From contig NC_134397.1 in assembly GCF_050003625.1 (NCBI RefSeq), forward strand, positions 277,568,070-277,632,069: a stretch of DNA of 64,000 bases, in the 5' to 3' direction. Source of the stretch: Haematobia irritans (Eukaryota; Arthropoda; Insecta; Diptera; Muscidae). Shown here piece by piece: positions 57,536 to 64,000 of the stretch. Each line of letters opens with the position of its first letter. Positions within the stretch are counted from its first letter, which is position 1. The translations under genes were made by a program, and so were the position numbers. Below the pieces are notes generated by a model that did not search any database, was not told the origin of the DNA, and worked only from the letters and a program-made list of their open reading frames with translations.

Positions 57536-58182
57536 AATATTGTCGTGAGGTCAAAGATTTCATGTCTTTAAAATACGAATACAAATTGTGCTTAGCGTAG
57601 AAGACGCATTTCTCTAAAATAAAGTTATTTTCCTTGTCCAAAAGTCGATAAACTTTTCAATGAAGTCGTATTGTCCTTATAATTAAGTGATTTGACTTAA
57701 AAATGGGTATCTTAACATGAAAGAAAAAATTTATAGGCTAAGGTCAACTTGACTTTAATAATTCAGAAAAAATCTTTAAATTTAATGAAATTGTCTTTCA
57801 ATTTGTTGTCTTTTTGCATCTTGACTTCAAAGCAAAAAATCGTTCAAATATAGGACATGTTTTTCAAAACTTTATTTTAAAGAAGTTTTTTACTTCAAAC
57901 ATAGTATAATTTCTACTGGAAGTCGAGTCCTAATTTGGAAAATAAAGTTGCCGTTAACTCGTTTTTAAAGGACTTTGATAGCATATGAAGAAACAAAGCT
58001 GTGAAAGCGAAAAATTAAAATTTGCTTCCTAGAAGCAAGTACACAAAACCTAAATTTAAAAGAGACTTGTGTCTTAAAAGTATCCTTACTTGTATTCTCC
58101 GCTTCTTTGGCTCGGAATCAATACCAATTTTTTTAAAGTAAAGACAAAATCTTTGGAACCGAGTATGCTTTTTTTTTCAGTG
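57536..58182 (-). mobile_element. CACTG-656 MITE, complete copy, minus orientation
   Basis: 647 bp with TA at 57534-57535 and 58183-58184. CACTGAAAAAAATATTGTCG to GCTTTTTTTTTCAGTG. Full-length match to 38551-39206 in reverse. Confidence 0.8.
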
Positions 58183-58449
58183 TATATACTGACGAATCAT
58201 TATAATGTTCGTCTTATGTGAACACAAAATATGTTTGGAGGAGATGCTGCGAAGTGCTTACAGCATCTTCTTCCAAACAAGATTATGTTTTTTGTCATAC
58301 TAAAAACTTGTCACATCATCACATACGAGGGCAGTTTGGAAACTTCTTAGCCTAGCACAAAAAGCGCAGTATAAACAGGAAAAAGTTAAGCGTTTTGGAA
58401 ACTTCCATCTCTGTTATGATTTACAATTCAATCGGCTGGTAAGGTTATG

Positions 58450-58909
58450 TCAACGGTTTTTTGTGATTTCAAAGGTATTTTATTGATAGACTATCTGAAA
58501 AAGGGCAAAACAATACATTCAGAGTACTATTGCAACCTTTTGGATCAATTAAATGTACAAATTCGAGAAAAATGTCCTGGCTTATAACACAAAAAAAATA
58601 ATTTTTCATCAAGACAACACACCAGCGTATAAGAGTGTTTTAACAATGGCTAAAATCAACGAATTAAACTACGAGTTGCTTGACCACCCACCTTATTCTC
58701 CTGATTTAGCTCCTAGTGACTTTTACTTGTTCCCAAATCTAAAAAAATTCGTTGCTGGCAAGCGTTTTACCTCAAATGAAGATGCAAATACAGTTGTAAA
58801 CCACTATTTTGAAGACCTTAAAGAAAACTATTTTAATCAATGGATAGAATTGGTAGAAAAGCGTTGGGCTAAGTGTATTGAAGCTTCAGAAGATTATATT
58901 GAAAAATAA
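58450..58909 (+). pseudogene. DD34D mariner transposase pseudogene
   Basis: The first frame has VFCDFKGILLIDYLKKGKTI and LLDQLNVQIREKCPGL then a stop; a one-base shift near 58580 leads into the frame with IIFHQDNTPAYKS (second catalytic Asp) and PPYSPDLAPSDFYLFPNLKK (third Asp, 34 residues between). It ends EDYIEK and TAA at 58909. The first catalytic Asp and the DNA-binding domain are absent. Mariner family member, non-functional. Confidence 0.88.
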
Positions 58910-58910
58910 A

Positions 58911-61723
58911 ACAAGTAAGTAAAGTAGAAAGTCGGGCGGGGCCGACTATATCATACCCTAAACCATCATAAGTATTTGTGGGGTAACATTGATATAGGTC
59001 TGGGAGATAAACCGCAGTTGCATATTTAAGTCTCAATCTGACTATAGCTCATAGTCAGTATTGCCAGGAAAAATGTTCGGTTTACCCTACAAGGATAAAA
59101 AAAGTTCCCTACTTTCCCATACATTCCCAAACAATTTTCCCTACAATATTTTTCGTTAAATTTAAACAAATTTTACAAAACAAAAATGGTTCTAAGTACT
59201 TTGTTATCTTAAAACATGAATATCCAATGTATATTACCTAGAAAATAAATTTGTATTACCACCACGCTTGCCACAGTTGGTAGAATTCTACCAAAAATAG
59301 TATTTTTTTTTGTTAAATATCTATAGAAATACAATTTTTTAAAAAATTTCTATAAACAATTTTTTGAGAATCTTTTTTTTATAGAAATAAAATTTTGATA
59401 ATAAATTCAATAGAAATAAAATTTTGAGAAAAAATTCCATAGAAATAAAATTTTGAGAAAATTTTTTATAGAAATAATATTTTGAAAAAAAAAAATTCTA
59501 TAGCAATACTATTTTGACAAATTTTTCTATAGAAATAAAAAGTTGACAAAATTTGCTACAGGAATAAAGTTTTAACAAAAATTTCTATAGAAATATTTGT
59601 TTGGTAGATTTGTGGTAATCTTTAAATTTTGTTAGATTTTTTTTGGCAACTGTTGTTACCACACATTGTTAAAGTTCAAGCCTTGCCGGCTTCTAATTTC
59701 CTCCTCTAGAGCCACCAAAATTTTAAAATTATTACAAATTGTGTTGAGTGAAAATGTCCCTACATTGTGGCCCTACGTCCCTACAAGACGCTAAATATTA
59801 GAAAAATTCTATATAACATATAGGGAATTTCCCCTACTTCTAGCAACACTGGCTGTAGTTGATTATTAAAAAAGAGAAAATCGCTAAATTATTGTGGGTA
59901 ATAAATCCAAATTTGTAAAAATCTAGCAATATTCTTATGTAATAGCTACAAGTACGTATAAATATGATAGGCTAGTAAATCAAAATTTTAAATGTGAGTA
60001 ACATTGTTTAATAAATAGGAGTATTATGGCCAAATTTGGGAAAATCGAGCGATGCATATATATGGAAGCTATATGGAAATCTGAAACAATTTGCATAATA
60101 TTTTGCGGGTTTGATTCATACCACAAAAGGTTACCTTGTGCAAAATTTGAGTAAGATCAGTTAAGAAATAAGACCTCTATGGTCAAACATAGGTTATTAG
60201 GGGCAAATTTTTTCAAAATCGGACGATACATATATGGGAGCTATATCTACACCTGAACCGATTTCAATGAAATTTTGCACATACCGTTAGTACTATAGAG
60301 TAGAGGTGTGCACGTGAGTAATATTTTGCTCATGCTCACGCACACTCACGACGGAGAAATCTTATTCACGCACACTCTCGCACGATATTTTTTGGTAGGA
60401 CTCACGCTCACGCACGTTCACGAAAAGAAAATTTGTACTCACGCACGAAAATCTTTTAAATGTCGTGACTCACGAAAAATATCGTGACTCACAAAAAATG
60501 TCGTGACTCACGAAAAACCTCGTGACTCACGAATAATTTTATGAGTAATTTACCTATAGAACCTGATTGAAAACATGAGTATGATTAAAATCGAGAGCGT
60601 TATAAAACTCTTTATACCTAAGGTGTCACTAAAATTATAAATGAATTCAACTCTTAAGCATTTTATGTTCGTAAGCGGAATTGTTTTCGTGAGTGTGTTT
60701 TTCCGAAATTCGTTACTCACGCACACTCACGAAGATATTATTTTGGTGACTCACGCTCACGCACGACATTTGGTTGGTTAATCACGCACACTCACGCCGT
60801 TGCCGTCAGCGTGAATCACGACTCACGCGTGAGTCAGCAAAATTTTCGTGAGTCACGACAATTTCGTGTCACGTGCATACCTCTACTATAGAGGACTAGA
60901 TCTAGCCAACTTTGAGTAAGATCGGATAATAAATAAGGGTTCTATGTGCAAATTTGGGAAAATCGGGCTATACATATATATGGGAGCTATATCTCAATCT
61001 AACCCGATATCGATGAAATTTTGCACATACATTTAGTGCTATAGAAGATTACATTTGGCGAACTTTGAGTACTATCAGTTCATAAATAAGGGTTTTATAG
61101 CCAAATTTAGAAAAATCGGGCGGTACATATATGTGGGAGCTATAGCTAAATCTGACCCGATTTCGATGATTTGTTGCACATATAGTTAGTGCTATAGAAG
61201 ATTACATTTAGCCAACTTTAAGTAAGATTGGTTGATAAATAAGGGTTTTATGGCCACATTTAGAAAAATCAGGGAGTTATATCTAAATCTGAACCGATTT
61301 CGAATAAATTTGCAGACTTAAAGGGTGATGCAGAAGATTATTTTAAATTTGACGACGATCGGTTAGTAAAAAAGTGCAACGTGACCCCATTTGTCGAAAT
61401 TGGGCGATACATATATATGGGAGCTATATTTAAATTTAATCTGATTTCTTCCAAATTCAATAGCGTTCGTCGTTGTGCCCAAACAACTCCCTGTACCAAA
61501 TTTCATCAAAATCGGTTATTAATTGCGACCGGAATCCTGTGAACAACAAATACATGGACAGACGGACGGACGGACTTACACCAAGCGATAGATCGACTCA
61601 GGAGGTGATTCTGAGTCGATCGGTATATATTTTATGGGGTCTAAAATCAATATTTCTGGTAGGCACATTTTTTGGCCGATCAAACTTATTACACCCTAAC
61701 TACTATGTGGTTTAGGGTATAAA
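58911..61723 (+). mobile_element. HINE-like element, class A, full-length with hAT insert
   Basis: ACAAGTAAGTAAAG, GTCGGGCGGGGCCGAC, TACCCTAAACCA (58954-58965) matched by TGGTTTAGGGTA (61708-61719). Same internal order as 12814-15388: CCACAGTTGGTAGAATTCTACC (59271), minisatellite 59310-59610, GCCTTGCCGGCTTC (59682), units, (GACG)3 near 61561. Lacks the 13256-type insert, so it serves as that insert's empty site. Holds a hAT-type MITE at 60301. Confidence 0.78.
60293..60893. mobile_element. hAT-type MITE made of CACGA palindromes, 585 bp
   Basis: The element 60301-60885 has ends TAGAGGTGTGCACGTGA and, inverted, TAGAGGTATGCACGTGA. Identical 8-bp flanks CTATAGAG are at 60293-60300 and 60886-60893; the related HINE at 14765 has one copy of this site. 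The interior consists largely of CTCACGCACACTCACG motifs near both ends and about four units with the palindrome TCGTGACTCACGA at 60460-60540. Non-coding. Confidence 0.88.
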
Positions 61724-61786
61724 TATTTTTGAAAAACTAACTATTCTCTTTCATTGATAGGCTAAGAAGTTTCCGAACCGCCCTCG

Positions 61787-63667
61787 TAGTCCTTTATAAA
61801 AAAAAATTGTCCTTCGCAATTCTAGATTCATTTAATTCACGCCCTCATATCGATATTTTATCAATGTTATTGGTTTGTTTTCAATTTATTTCCATATTCA
61901 TATACAAGCACACATACACATGTAATTAATATGTACAACTTAACGATATCCTCTCTCCCTCTCATTCCCTCTCCTTAAATATAAATGTGTCCATGTGTGA
62001 TTGTTTTCCATTTCGAAAAATTGGAAAAATAGCCTTGAGAAACTAAGATGGATGAATAAAATAGAATAGTTTTCCTATTCATGTGTGTTTTTGTCTTAAT
62101 TGACATGATATTGCCAAAGGATATTTGAGCAAATAGAAGCTAAACATTGCTATATACAATGGAACACATGACCATAGAATTGTGCGCCTAGACTAGGATT
62201 GAATTCACTTCTTCATCCAGGCTCATCTATGTCAAGTAGCCAGAGACAAAAAAACATGATGTGCCGATAATATTACCAAGTATCAAATATAATAACAATT
62301 GTAGAAACATCTCACATTCACACAAGTACAAATATATAAGTAACCCAACAAACATTTTGAATAATTGTTCGAGAGGATATTAACAAAATATCATAGTTTT
62401 GGAAGCTTAAATTTAGATTCTTGATCAAGAGTGGTTTCATTCAGTCAATGATCGAATTATAGGATTTTTAGCTTAATAACAAGGACCTCTTGGTCATTTA
62501 GCTAAACATTAAATCGGGCAGCACTCATAGATATGATAAGGAAGAAGTTCACCCCTGTGGTATCAGAATGGATTAAATAGTCTACTAAGCCTGAAATTAC
62601 GGTCTGCCACTAGACCTAACCTAATGATTGGTTTAAAACTTGAATCACAGCTACAGACCAATTTAAATAAATAATTAAAATAAATTCCATTTTCCACTCA
62701 TCTATTTTTGAGTCTTAGAAATATTTAGATAATTAATTGGCATTAAAACATTATCAACAAACTTGGTGTCACGAGACCGTTTTTTATTTAAAAATCAATA
62801 TTGACAACGAAAATAGTTTAGAGTATAAGTTAGTTATTAAGAAGGATTCACAACTAATCTCAATCGTTTCTAGATGGGGGATGACTCTTGCCGTATTTAA
62901 ATTTCTATAAATAAAATGTACAGGTTTGCTGGGTATTTCAAATATTCATACACATACTTATTTTTCCGAAATAAAATGGACAGAGAAATGTGAAAAATTC
63001 CATTGTCAGCAAACTGATTATCTGGCATCAGCACTTAGACATCTCAATATCTCCATAACTCTCCACTGATATTCGCACATGCACACTTACTCAAACACAA
63101 ATTCACCCACGGCCCGCAAGCTACTATATATGAGATTGAAAATACATACACACACATATGCATGTGGACATGGACACGTGAGATATGGCTAAAAACCTCT
63201 TTGATGGCCGAAAATCGATTGGGATGAAACGTCAACTTCAGCATCCATATCCGTATCCGAATCAAAAGTAATAGTATCAATGTATCGTTTGTTTTCGTGT
63301 TAGTGCCCGTATGTGTTACACGAACATAGCCATTACCAGAGGTAGAAAAAGATTGCCAAGGAGATAAAAACACAGAGAGAGACAGAGAGGAAAAGAGAAA
63401 GATGAAGGCTTCAAAAATTGCAGTATGATTTTACACTCAAAGTGATTGGTTAGCAGAATTAACATTATATTTTGTTTGGTTTAGAAATATTAAGAATATT
63501 TGCACCAATTCCTGTTATCCTTAGCAATTTTTATCCATTAAATCTGTACATATCCGATAATTCCCTTGGTCAAGAATTCTTTTAAATCAATCATATCAAA
63601 GATAAATGCATCCTAAATAAGTCCTTAGTTAAACTAATGCTAAATTTACGTCAAATTTATAACAAAA
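61787..63667. other. No gene seen; possibly unique host DNA
   Basis: Mostly unique. (CT)-rich 61950-61975, CA-rich 63140-63165, GAGA-rich 63370-63405. A SINE tail is listed separately. No coding frame supported. Confidence 0.5.
62479..62626 (+). mobile_element. SINE 3' part
   Basis: AAGGACCTCTTGGTCATT, AAATCGGGCAGCACTCA, AGTTCACCCCTGTGGTATCA, and the tail ACCTAACCTAATG. The tRNA head and first third are missing. Confidence 0.7.
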
Positions 63668-64000
63668 ACAAGTAAGTAAAGTCTAAAGTCGGGCGGGGCC
63701 GACTATGTTATACCCTTCACTCCTATGTAGGCCAAAATTTGTGTTACCATCTCAACTACTTCACATTTGCTGGAAGCTATATAAAGGAGACAATTTTTTT
63801 ATTTCTACAAAATCTCTAGAATTAAAATTTAAATCGGCTAACGCTATCCAGTTAATTGGAGGAAACTTCCATTGAAAATGGGTCTAAAATGTGTAACAGT
63901 CTACCATAACATATTTCCCCAACTCTGGTGTACGTATATAAGGGAGCTATATATAATCTGAACCGATTTTGACTAAATTTGACATGTATAGTTAGAATAA
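63668..64000 (+). mobile_element. HINE-like element, class A, cut by window end
   Basis: ACAAGTAAGTAAAG, GTCGGGCGGGGCCGAC, TACCCTTCACTCC, then sequence nearly identical to 15990-16270. The 3' end lies beyond the window. Confidence 0.72.

Larger units (their letters stand above)
58326..61786 (+). mobile_element. DD34D mariner, internally deleted and split by HINE copy
   Basis: 28-bp TIRs (58326-58353; 61759-61786) beginning CGAGGGCAGTTTGGAAAC with two mismatches, TA duplications (58324-58325, 61787-61788). The 5' coding half is deleted, the 3' half remains (58450-58909), and a class A HINE-like copy (58911-61723) is inserted between the stop codon and the right TIR. Confidence 0.82.

Overview
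The window looks like non-coding, transposon-saturated DNA from a calyptrate fly, probably a muscid-type genome. This is an inference from AT-rich composition, a tRNA-headed SINE ending in a CCTAACCTAACC-type tail, and repeat families with (GTCY)n cores of the kind I associate with such flies. No exon of a recognisable host gene was found on either strand. The only long intact coding sequence is a mariner-type transposase at 46366-47451. A large intron or an intergenic repeat-rich block would both fit.

Layout. 1-9.0 kb: CCCAGC-type elements nested in one another and carrying a DINE-1/Helentron-like (HINE-like) element, then HINE-like fragments, a long-TIR MITE and a 194-bp pure AT microsatellite. 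9.0-12.4 kb: quieter DNA with two SINEs and a decayed mariner. 12.4-22.6 kb: HINE-like copies nested in or carrying CCCAGC elements, a hAT-type MITE and a TACGAAA-motif element. 22.6-28.9 kb: a HINE-like copy split by a 3349-bp TA-flanked element with exon-like blocks. 28.9-31 kb: quiet. 31-36.5 kb: two opposed copies of an element rich in AAACATATG motifs that carries tRNA-like segments. 36.5-38.5 kb: quiet, with one strong hairpin. 38.5-42 kb: a non-LTR reverse transcriptase relic split by a 655-bp MITE. 43.4-51.3 kb: HINE-like copies, one carrying the intact mariner. 51.3-53 kb: quiet. 53-58.2 kb: Tigger relic, a MITE containing a DD37E element containing another element, and one more MITE. 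58.3-61.8 kb: a DD34D mariner split by a HINE-like copy that itself holds a hAT-type MITE. 61.8-64 kb: quiet, then the start of another HINE-like copy.

There is no pathway or operon here. The biology is the interaction of mobile elements. At least five TA-inserting or 2-bp-duplicating groups, two hAT-like MITEs with 8-bp duplications, non-LTR and SINE retroelements, and a rolling-circle-like group have inserted into one another. Many boundaries can be fixed because an uninterrupted copy elsewhere in the window shows the empty site. The most interesting signals are matched subterminal repeats within each HINE-like copy, an element family carrying two oppositely oriented tRNA-like segments, a 3.3-kb element with tandemly duplicated exon-like blocks, a hAT MITE built from CACGA palindromes, and the intact DD41D mariner.
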